Assembly (NCBI GenBank): GCA_037447655.1
Contig: JBBHKE010001781.1
Location: forward strand, 335,484-399,483
Origin: Zygnema cylindricum
Taxonomy: Eukaryota > Streptophyta > Zygnematophyceae > Zygnematales > Zygnemataceae
Direction of reading: 5' to 3'
Length of the DNA: 64,000 bases
A model generated the notes under the pieces. The model did not search any database, had not been told where the DNA came from, and worked only from the letters and a program-made list of their open reading frames with translations. Made by a program: the position numbers and the translations under genes. Shown here one piece after another: positions 49,187 to 58,815 of this stretch (its first letter is position 1; each line of letters begins with the position of its first letter).

Positions 49187-49982
49187 TCGATTGAGGGTGA
49201 ACCTCCATCAGGCCTTCCCAGTAATCGTACGGCCACGTTTAGTGGATGTAATATTTGTATCACTTCTCCATTAGGTCGTGCCAGCGAGGCAAAAATTGAT
49301 TACGTGTTGGATTGCGATTGGAACCACGTAGGATATTGTTCAACAGGCCGTGAATAATGAAAGATTCGAAAAGCACAAAATATGTACGGCATATGTACGG
49401 TCAATCGCAGATTAAAATATCTATCAGCGCTACGCAAATATACAATTTGTGAGTTCTTGTCATTTCGTTGTACCAACCGTTTGGAAATCCTTTTCAGAAT
49501 GAAAATTTGTACTTTATCTTTTGCTGTTTTGTTTTATACGCAAAGTCTTTTCCACGAAGGAAAAGTGTCGTCAGAAAGATATCCTCCGGCAAAGATTTTT
49601 TCGTCCCTTTGAAATCCGTCCTGTAAGAAGGCACGTGGCCTTTGGCAATTGTGAGGTCGTCATCCCTCGTCCGTCGTGGATGGAACCTTTTTGTTTCCAC
49701 GTGGACCAATAGACACGTCTAGTATGTGGCAAGTCTCATTTCGAGGATAGTTGAGGAGACTCGCCAGATAATGGATAGAAAGGGCATTTGCGTCGAAAAT
49801 TCAAAATCGGACGGTGGAAGTTTTCGCCAAAAAATTTGGAGAATCTTGACGAATCTCCAGTAATCATGATAAAAAAAAAAACAGTACGGCCATGTGCAAA
49901 ATTGAGCTGGACCTTTACGAAAATGCACTTTTTCTAGTAATGAACCTAACTTTTCGCTTGATGGAGGTTCACCCTGAGTCGA
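49187..49982. mobile_element. TIR element related to the hairpin-centred family, 796 bp
   Basis: It starts with TCGATTGAGGGTGAACCTCC and ends with GGAGGTTCACCCTGAGTCGA, an inverted repeat of about 24 bp with few mismatches that continues into 'atcaggc/cgcttgat'. The AGGGT..A.. TCCATCA core also resembles the ends at 22728 and 51118. No transposase frame is recognised inside. Confidence 0.65.
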
Positions 49983-50170
49983 TGTTCCATCACGAGGAGT
50001 CTGTAAGCCACATGTTCTAAATTGATTGGCGCCACGCAAGCTACGATCCGATATTGAATATCTTTCATATTTTAAGCACCGACAAACTTAACTTCAAATA
50101 TTCACTTTCGTACCATGTACCTGCGTACTAAGTAATCATAGGACAAAACTTTTTTACTTTTTGCAGACGC

Positions 50171-50649
50171 TGTTCAGGGTCATTTAGCGTCAGTTTTCTC
50201 ATCTGTACCTTTTCATTATATGTGTCGGTGGTCTTGTCCGTACTTTTCATTTCCTACGTCGGTCAAGTCTTGCCGTCATATCCGAAAGACTTACTTTTGG
50301 TCCTGTCCGTACTTCTTTACGTTGGTCCAGTCTTTTGTACTTTTCATTACCTACGTTGGTCTAGTCTTTTCAAAGTACAAAGTACTTTGACCGTCGGTCC
50401 AGTCTTTTGACCGTCGGTCCAGTTTTTCTTTTGTCTTATATGCATTTATTAGAATCTAGACTAGCACCCTTTGTTACAGCGTACCGTAGAACGTTTAGAC
50501 TCCACAGTAATTAGCACTGTATATTTTTGTATATAAATGACTCTTCTCACTTAAGGAAATCATCCCAAATACAAATCAATTCCTCTCTCTAATGTATTGA
50601 TCTTTCGCTTGTGTACAATTTCATGGCTTCCGCCAATCAACCTCCAATA
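50171..50649 (+). repeat. Solo LTR of the copia B/C family, target duplication GACGC
   Basis: It begins TGTTCAGGGTCATTTAGCG and ends CCTCCAATA. GACGC lies on both sides (50166-50170 and 50650-50654). There is no internal sequence, so this is a solo LTR, as left by recombination between two LTRs. It fixes the LTR end at CAATA and so shows that the ATGGCTTCCGCCAATC near its end is part of the LTR. Confidence 0.93.
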
Positions 50650-50876
50650 GACGCCAGTCTGTACGCTAGCTCATTTGTCCTTTGAGAGAAAAAGTGTGAT
50701 GAACAAAAGTTACCGAAAATAGCGTGACGAAAGAATGTTACGAAATGTCGTTTTTATTTCCGGTTGTATTTTGGAAAGCGCCTGTCATGTGCAAATCTTA
50801 AGATTTTTCGTTGGTTTTCCATCATGACACGTAGCTTAATCGTCCACCGTGTCACTAATTTTTTTTCTGTATCTGC

Positions 50877-51118
50877 CAACCCACCTCGAGCCCACCTCCT
50901 CGAGGTGGGTTGACAGTTGCAGAGACAAATGAAGGGAACTCATCGCAGATTAACATTTGACGGCCATTATTACCTCCAAGACCTTTGGAGAGTATTGGCA
51001 AGATTTTTTGGAATGTTTATTTTAGTATAAAAACAAAATAGGCGGTACGATTTGGTACGGAGATTTGCGGATTTCTGTAAACTTCCCCACTTTTCGCCTC
51101 ATGGAACGTTACCCTTAA
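50877..51118 (-). mobile_element. Hairpin-centred element, copy 3 (reverse)
   Basis: The terminal block at 51093-51118 reads, on the minus strand, TTAAGGGTAACGTTCCATGA followed by GGCGAAAAGTG. A hairpin lies about 220 bp inside: arms 50877-50890 and 50899-50912 (CAACCCACCTCGAG and its inverse) around an 8-nt loop. Between them is 'ccaaaaaatcttgccaatactctccaaa' homology (minus strand) to the copy at 22728. The far half is not resolved. Confidence 0.6.
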
Positions 51119-51332
51119 GGACCCTCCAGTTATTACCCTCGGGGACTTTTCAAAGGTACGTTTCCGAAATTTTTAGGCCGTTAGATGTTAATGCGACGGT
51201 TAGATGTGGTTTAAGACTTTAAGTCTTAGGATACATCTTTTAGTACTTTGTGAGTCTTTCATTTGTCCCATTACAATATTTTTGTCGGTTTGCGGATGAC
51301 CTTATTTTGTCCTTTTTTCACTGACCGAGTTA

Positions 51333-52110
51333 GGGTGTGTCCCCATGTGCATAAGTAAGGGTTTTTTTCTGTCGTTTTCCTGTAAAACTTAGCGTCGTAC
51401 TGCCTAAGTTCCAACCGTACAAAGGAATCGTAAATTTGTAGAGTACAATTTGCGTCACCCTTGAACTTAGGATGTACGAAAATTTGTCGTCTTGTGTTTT
51501 TCGACCCACTTTGACGACAAAAAACGTCATCTTCAACCTTATCTTTAAAACACATGCGCGATGTGATTTAAAACTAGGGATTTTATGTAAACAAATAGGA
51601 ACACATATTCGCACGTGCCGCAATTTTCGAAGTATTTCATACGATTTTCAAAGACAAAGAAAAGTACGGAAGTCGCTATGTTTTGTCCGTTTGCATTTAA
51701 TACGACAAAGAAACTTACACTTTTGTTTGGTTTTGTCCGTTTTCGTCCAGTACGGATTTGTTTTTTGCAGGGATCTCGAAATTCCGATGCCATTTCACGT
51801 CGACCGGATAGGAGACGCAAAGGCAAAGCGCAACTTCTTCAACCGTGAAACGGTACAGGGTGGAAGGCGGTACGTCTACAATGTCACGGTAAGACATGCG
51901 ACGTCACACAAGCAGTTTCAAAAAATAACGTCCGACAACACAGATTGTAGACGTTGACAACCGTCACAGGTATTGTCGACGTATACAATCGTCACAAACG
52001 TAACTTACGATACGTACTTACACATAGGGACACTTGAAAAGCGGGTCCGCCGGATCCGCGCTAAAATACAAAGTAAGTTCGCTAAGTTACAAGTACATGG
52101 GGACATACCC
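51333..52110. mobile_element. PIF/Harbinger-like TIR element with TTA duplication
   Basis: The termini are GGGTGTGTCCCCATGT and ACATGGGGACATACCC, flanked by TTA on both sides (51330-51332 and 52111-52113). These are related to the ends of the 25575 element. An exon-like open stretch bounded by splice signals lies inside (51771-51888), as do GACGT-type words near 51950-51990. No transposase is recognised. Confidence 0.72.
51771..51888 (+). CDS. Exon-like segment inside the TIR element (unrecognised)
   Basis: 118 bp bounded by TTTTTTGCAG and GTAAGA, open in the frame that reads DLEIPMPFHVDRIGDAKAKR and then NFFNRETVQGGRRYVYNVT. A plus-strand frame of 161 residues runs through it (51472-51957), but the part before the acceptor is noise-like. 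I recognise no family. It could be a captured host exon, a piece of the element's own lost gene, or chance. Confidence 0.35.
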
Positions 52111-52113
52111 TTA

Positions 52114-53361
52114 GTTCTCAAATCCGGATATATGATAACTGCGAGATCGTAACAAACAGTTGACATAAGTACATTACCGTACTGTACCTCAACAGACCGT
52201 ACACTTTTTAGGCGATTTCCATGCGATAGAAAACATTTACCGACAAAAATCTGAAACGAAATTAGCGTCTGACGTAACCGATTAAAATATTATATGTACC
52301 AGAACGTACGAAAAAATGTCTTTCCGTACGAAAAAATACTTTTCCGTAAATTTCGGGTACTTTTTCGCGGGAAAAATATCTCCCCCTATTTGCGCGCCGA
52401 GCCGTTTGCCGTTTGTCGTTTCTTTTTTGGATCTTCTTTCCCGCCGACGATTCCCGAAAGACGCGCCGAAATCCGTACATAAATAATAATCGTACGGTTC
52501 CCGTGAAATATAAATAGTCCCCGCTTTTCTTTTTTTTCCAGAAAGCTTTTCGGCGCTCCTCTTTTCAAATTCTTGAGTCGGAAAAGGAGAGATTTTTCTT
52601 CCATTTATTCCACATTAACGAATGTAAGTGAAATTTTAATTGCTTTAGAAAATAAAATATGTAGTGTATATATATGTAAGTGTACGCATTTATTTATGTG
52701 TAAATATATATACGGAAAGGCGAGGTGTTTTTTTTTTTTAAATATCTGTGTATACTTACTATGGTCCAACATAAATTTTTCAATTTAAATAAAATGAATC
52801 GGTAAATTAAATGTTGAATTTGAATAGCCTGTATTTTATATATAAATATATGTTAGGCTACCCCCATTTTCTTAAAAAAGTAAAAGTAAAAACCAAATAG
52901 ATACATAAAGAAATAGAAAAATTTCAGTGTTTTTACTTAAACTTTTCATATTGCATTCAACCAATGTCAGTTAAACATTAGCAAATTATCAAATTATGGT
53001 CACTCCTTATATCAAAAATATGAAATAAAAAAATATATATTTTTTTAGTGTTTCTTTTGAAATTTTTATAGTGCATTTAACCACTACCAATGTCAGTTTA
53101 TCCAGAAAATTATCCATTTATTTTTTCACTAAATAGATCTCTCTTTTTTTAAAGCCAAATATAGTTCACTACAATAAATAAAATTGACATAGAGAAAAAC
53201 CAAAACAAACAACAAACATCAAGTACAACAAATGAATTAAAAAAAAAAATTGTGAATTGTTTTTCCCCACTATATCTAGCTGTTGTTTTTAAAATTCGTG
53301 ACTATTTGTGGGATTTGGGTCGACATTGATGTAATTTTGTGGAATGCCACGTGTACAGTTT
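52114..53361. other. AT-rich intergenic sequence upstream of the FAS1 gene
   Basis: No gene is seen. It presumably holds the promoter of the gene at 53362. A TATAAATA near 52507 and many 'tatatata' words make a TATA call meaningless. Confidence 0.5.
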
Positions 53362-54683
53362 ATGGCTACCCTTTTTTATCCGATGTTATCCACACTATTT
53401 GCGGTTATTCTTCTAGTATTGCCATGTGGCACACTTGGAGCAGACCCACAAACGATCGCGAAAATCCTATTCGCAATCCACAAAAGGTTAAAAAAGCCGG
53501 AATACAAGGACTACTACGATAAGTATATCCAATCCAGTACGTTCTAGCGATACGAATGAGAATTGATTTGATATTTAAGTATTGAATGAAAATACTTAAA
53601 TTTAGGGTTTTCAGGGTTTTTTAGGGTTTTTACCCCCCCCGAAAGTGCTTCTACCATAAACAAATGTACTTCAATTTTTTTTAGGTTTTTTTAGGGTTTC
53701 AAATTTTTGATTTTTTTTACCATGTTTCTCAATGGTATTTGTTTTTTTTCTCAAACTAAATCATCATGGCATTAATGTAAATTCACAATAACTCTAGCAC
53801 ATATTTTCCAAATTAGAAACATTATGCTTTAGCTAGTACTTTGCACAGTATTGGCTTCATTAGATTAACCTTTTCGAGACTCATGTGAACCCAATTATGT
53901 AGATTGTATACCACAAACTAATGGTTATTCTTATTTTTTTCTTCTTGTTTTCCATTATCGTTGTTTCTCATTATGTTGGTTTCCCACTATTGGTGTTTCT
54001 TATTATGGTAGTTTTTCATTTCTCATTATGGTTGTTACTAATCATGGTTGTTCATTTTTCTTCTTATTTTCTCATTATGGTTGTTAGTGGCACCCGTGGA
54101 GTTTTACCAAATCCTCGAAGCCGACAAAGGTTTTACCCTATTTGTACCCAGGAAATCCGCGTTCAAAAAACTCCCTAGCAACTATAAGGCGGACAAATTC
54201 ATCGCCAATTTGACATTTTATCATACGATTGATAGTGAATATATTCCTCGCGGAACTTTCCAAAAACAAAAAAACAAGAAGGAATGGGCGACTTTGTATA
54301 AAACGACAAAAATAAAAAAAGTAAGCAAAAATTATATTTCATTCTCTCGAAAAAAAGTTGGGAGTGGTCGAGTCCATGTGACCCATTGGAATATTTATTC
54401 TTCGAAAAGTATGAAAGTGGCGGTCCACGGTACGATATCTTTCTCCCTCTCTCCCTCCCCCTCTCCCTCTCCATCCCTCTCCCTCTCCCTCTCCCTCTCC
54501 CTCTCCCTCTCCCTCTCATTTCGTCAAATCAAAAGAGAATCACTTCTTTTTTCTTGATAGTAAACAATACTAAATTCTGTATTTTCTTCCGCTTCTTAAC
54601 TTTTTACAGTCTTTATCTTCCTTTTTTTATTTTTTTAAATTGCAGGCGTGAGCTCGTACTCGGTTCCGTACGGTCTTTCCTAA
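53362..54683 (+). CDS. Small secreted FAS1 (fasciclin-like) domain protein, three exons
   Basis: The exons are 53362-53536, 54088-54429 and 54646-54683. Introns have GTACGT..TTGTTAG and GTACGA..TTGCAG ends, both phase 1, and the joined frame is 184 codons plus TAA. Residues 1-26 form a signal peptide (MATLFYPMLSTLFAVILLVL, cleavage after TLGA). Exon 2 carries the FAS1 core: FTLFVPRKSAFKKLP (H1 box), FYHTI (the conserved YH), then VGSGRVHVTHWNIYSS and VAVHG. FAS1 proteins work in cell adhesion and the extracellular matrix. No GPI signal or arabinogalactan-type region is seen, so it is shorter than plant FLAs. The Met at 53362 is chosen over 53344 because the signal peptide begins there. A CT microsatellite lies in intron 2. 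Confidence 0.85.
54441..54520. repeat. (CTCCCT)n run in intron 2 of the FAS1 gene
   Basis: A CT-rich hexamer-like run starting 11 bp after the GTACGA donor. Confidence 0.9.
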
Positions 54684-56028
54684 TTTGTCCTCTTGTGGAA
54701 AAGTTTTCACTTTCTTTTTCATTTTTTTTCCCTGTTTTTTTTCTTTTTTTTGGTTATTAGCATCAAGTGTAGACAAGATAATAGTTGGTTCGACATTAAT
54801 CTAAAGTGGGTGTATAAATATCAAATTCTGAGGTCATATTCTAATATTTTCCATTAAAGGTACATAGAAAAGGATTTTGAAAATATTGAATAAGATAAAA
54901 AAAAGAAATAGTTTGGAGTAATTTAATTTTTGTTGCCGTTAAAAATACGATAGGATTAGTCGAAGATTTTTTTACTATTTCTTTTAAAAGATTGGCAAAG
55001 AATTGGTGAAAGGGTTTGTTTCGAAAAAAAAATAGGAAAAGATTCATAGTACTGTTTTTTTTTTTGTTCTTTTTGCAACAATAAGATTCCGTAGTTTATT
55101 TCTACTTTTGTTGTGACTCAACTTTTGTTGTAATTTATCTCTTTTTTTATTTTGAATTGTTTATTTAACCTCCAACCAAAGTTTACAACTGTCAGTTTGC
55201 AAATTTTTATATATATGACATTTACTTTTGTGAAGCTCTCGGGGCTAAAACAAAATGAAAAATTCAATGAAAGAGAAGGTGAAAATAAAAATGAAAAAAT
55301 GAAATCAGAGAAAATGATCGAAGATAAGAGAGAGGAGAATCATGGCAACGAACAATTTGAAAGCAATGAATAGGACAAAAGTCAAACTTTTTGAACAAGT
55401 GGACAAACAAATGAGAAGCAAAAGAGAGATAATAATGTCTCCTCAATATAATTAGTCAATTGAATGTACAAAAAATGAACAACTTAAAAAAAAAAAAACG
55501 GGCTAAAGTACTTATAGATTAGGACAAGATTTAGTGTGGACTCATTACTATGCCCACAAGAAGGAAAACATACAGAATATTAATTATCGTTAAGGATTTT
55601 ATTTTTGTTAATGCGAAATTATAATATATAATACTAATGTCGTGCATGTAGACGTGGCATATTGTAGTCCACTCCGTTAAATACCATTTGTTTTCAACAC
55701 TATTTTATGTTTTTCGACCAGAAAAATTCACGACCGAACTGGTGTTATTAGAATTGTTGTTATTTTTTTTTTTTTTTCATCCAGTAAAATTGCGTACAAA
55801 AAAAATATATTCCGGTATTACAATCGACAATGGAAAAATAAAGTAACCGACTAAAAATAATTGGCGAATGGTGAAAGTACACGCGTTGCTAATCACATGA
55901 TAGAAAAAAACAAAAAAATAAAAATGGGGCAATAATTGAAGTTTGTAGTTTTAGAAAAAGTGCGATGGACTTAAAAACGACAAAAACGGTTCATTCACCA
56001 GTACATATGGCATTCTTCAGGATTTTTT
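54684..56028. other. AT-rich intergenic sequence, no gene seen
   Basis: Probable 3' untranslated sequence of the FAS1 gene, then poly(T) and poly(A) rich DNA. The frame at 55152-55373 is Lys/Glu/Asn-rich and has no other support. Confidence 0.5.
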
Positions 56029-56395
56029 CTAGGGTTTTTTTAGGTTCTTTAAGGTTTTTTAAGGGTTTTTCAGGTTTTTCAGGTTTTTCTAGGGTTTTTT
56101 AGGGTTTTAGTGATTCCGTAACAAACTAGATAAATTCCAGATTAAAAAAAAAAAAAAACACATTATCAACAAAGACCGATTTTTCGCTGTATAAACCTCC
56201 AAAGTCATTCGTATAGAACACTATTGCATTATTATTTAGGGTTTTCTAGAGTTTTTTAAAGTTTTTCTAGGGTCTTTGTAGGTTTTTTTTTAGGGCTTTT
56301 AGGGTTTTAACGGCTTTTTAAGGGTTTTCAAGGGGTTTTTAAGGATTTTTTAGGATTTTTTAGGGTTTTTCTAGGGTTTTCTAAGGTTTACAAAT
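56029..56395. repeat. TTTTTAGGG-like degenerate repeats
   Basis: Two blocks (56029-56110 and 56238-56395) repeat TTTTCTAGGG and TTTTTTAGGG words at irregular 10-14 bp spacing. They recall the TTTAGGG telomere repeat but lack its 7-bp period. The same words occur near 53600-53700 and 60790. Confidence 0.75.
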
Positions 56396-56769
56396 ATTTC
56401 TTTTGCAACATGACATTATCAACAAATACTGATATTTCTTCGAAACCCCAATTCCTTCATATAAAACATTTTACTACATTATTTTTAGCGTTAATAACAT
56501 TAATTTTCACTATTTTTCTTCTCCACTATTTAGGTACATAAACATCGTTTTTTCACTAAAAATAATCGTATCAACCACTAATATTTCTTGCCATCACAAT
56601 TTTCTACATCATTTTGACCAGAAAACAAGACTATCAAATCACTTTTTTTTTACAAAGTATTTCTTACCGCTAGTAGCGAGACTTAATGAGGTATAAAAAT
56701 AGTGGAAAAAGTGAAAGGTTTAAATCCATAAAATACCAATTCTACAAATTGCAAATTATATTTTTACAG

Positions 56770-57092
56770 TAGGAAAGGTAGGAGGAGAAGGAGAGGGAGA
56801 AGGGAGGAGAGGGAGGACGGAGGAGAAGGAAGATGGAGGAGAGCGTGGAGGAGAGAGAGGAGGAGAGGGAGGGGGGAGGAACGACTTGCGGTACAGTACT
56901 AATAATGGCGCTTTTATTAAACTTGAAGCAGGTAAAAGGCAAAAAAAAAATAAAAAAATCCCAGCAATAATTATAATAATAATAAGAACAAAAATAATAA
57001 TAACAACAATAATGATAATAATAGTGATAGTAACAATATCAATAATAATAATAATTCCAAAAGCGACAGCAATAAGAACAATGAAAAAAAGA
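56770..57092. repeat. GGA-rich tract and (AAT/AAC)n tract
   Basis: 56771-56880 is a purine tract of GGAGGAGA words. 56965-57060 is a degenerate trinucleotide run of AAT, AAC and AAG. Confidence 0.85.
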
Positions 57093-57299
57093 AAAAAAAG
57101 AGCCTGGTGACAACAACTTCGGTTCATTTAAAACCCAAAACCTGTTGTTACACCCCAGTTTTTGTTAATTACACACCATAAAATTTCTACCCTGTACATC
57201 CCACCAGCCTTATTACCGGAGCCCTAAGTTACATTCTCCCAAATTTCCCCTTTGAAAATATTTCCTCCCATGAAAAATACCCATCCCACTGAGAATTTT

Positions 57300-57470
57300 C
57301 TCCTCTCCTCCAACCTTAAAGAGTTCTCCTCTCTCGCATCTCCTTCCCCCTCTCTCCTCTCCTCTCTCTCCTCTCTCCTCTTCTTCCCCCTCTTTCTCCT
57401 CTCCTCTCCTTTCTCTCCTCTCTCACTCTCTTCATCCTCTCTCTCCTCCCTTCTAAAATTTCCTATTTCC
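57300..57470. repeat. CT-rich tract
   Basis: CTCTCCTC words throughout, with no coding signal beyond composition. Confidence 0.85.
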
Positions 57471-57754
57471 TTCGAATCTTCCCTCCTAAATATTTAAGCA
57501 AAAGTACAAACTACGCATGAAAAGAAAAAAAAAGAAAAACGAGAGAGAGAGAGGAAAAAAAAAAAGCATCTAAAGACTTAAAAAAAAAAACCTAACGAAG
57601 TATTTTTTTTCGACTTTCTCCCGAAAAAATCTCTAAAAGATTTTATTTTTCTCCATAACCTTTCTCGCCTTAAAAACTATTTTTCCTATTTTTCGTACTG
57701 ATAATTTGCCTAATATTATTTACGGTCTCCCACAAAAGACAAGAAAATAATTTC

Positions 57755-58035
57755 TTACCACGTACTTTCTCGTCCTTTCTCGTACTTTCTCGTACTCTTT
57801 CATACTTTCTTCTACTTTCTCGTTCTTTCTCATACCTTGTTGTCTCGTACTCTCTTGTACTTTCTCATACTTGTAATTCCTTGTACTTCCTCCTTTATCA
57901 TACTTTCTTCTACTTTCTTGTACTTTCTCATCCTTTCTCATACTCTCTTGTACTTCCTTGCACCACCTCCTCCTCTATCGCTTTCTTGTAATTTCTTGCA
58001 CTTTCTTGTACTTTTTTGTCCTATCTCGTCCTTTA
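57755..58035. repeat. 10-12-bp tandem repeat TACTTTCTCG
   Basis: About 25 degenerate copies of TACTTTCTCG or TACTTTCTTG. The frames read through them on both strands are artefacts. Confidence 0.85.
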
Positions 58036-58194
58036 TAGTAAGACCAATTTTGAATATTGTCCACCTATTTCGGAACTGTTCTTCTTTCCCCATGCGTCCC
58101 TCTCTCCCGCTTTATCCTTTCGGTTGTCCTGTCTTTTTCATCCGTTTTGTCCTTTTCTTCAATATTATCTTTCTCTCACTACTTGTAAGCCACA

Positions 58195-58800
58195 TTGCAC
58201 CTCTCTCTCTCTCTCTCTGTCTCTCTCTCACACTCTCTCCCTCCTCTCGCACTCCCTCTCTCGCTATCTCTCCACCCTCCCTCTCTTTCCCCCTCTTCCT
58301 CTCCAACAACACACCATATAGGGTATGTATTTTCCACGAGGTAAAAGGGAAGAGAGAGAGACAGAAAATCCCATCACAAACTGTACATATGATTGTCGCC
58401 TTTTCACTATCGGCCTCTCTACCCTTTTGTGTTTGTGTCCCTTTGCATCCCTTTGTCGCCCTTTATACCCCTTATCCACTCAAATCCTCTTTTATTTCCC
58501 ACTTCCCTTTCCCTCTCCCTTTCCAGTTTCCCTCTCCTTTTGAAGAGGTAAGGATCTATCGACAAATTCCAGTAAGGAACCGACACAGCTTCTCGAGGTC
58601 CTTCCCTCTTGTCTCCCTATCTACCCCTCTCTACCCGTTTAAATCCATTTGAATCCCGTCTTAATCCTCTCCTTCTCCGCCTCTCCTTTCCCCTCTTTGT
58701 CACCCTCTCCCTCTCCCTATCTCCGTCTCCTCCTCCCTCTCCCTCTCCCTCTCCTCTGTCACTCTCTCCCTCTCCCTCTCCTTTTCCCTCTATTTTTGAA
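58195..58800. repeat. CT-rich tracts downstream of the PDI-like gene
   Basis: CT tracts at 58195-58310 and 58480-58800 with ordinary sequence between. The second ends 16 bp before the stop codon of the PDI-like gene on the other strand. Confidence 0.8.
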
Positions 58801-58815
58801 AACCCCCATTTTATT

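Noticed and set aside
51472-51957. The whole 161-codon frame as one gene
   Set aside because: Only the 118-bp segment between splice-like sites looks protein-like. The remainder overlaps minus-strand frames of equal quality and lies inside a TIR element.
57837-58652. A 271-codon plus-strand Leu/Ser/Phe-rich frame as a membrane protein
   Set aside because: It is read through the TACTTTCTCG tandem repeat and CT tracts. The hydrophobicity is a product of the repeat.
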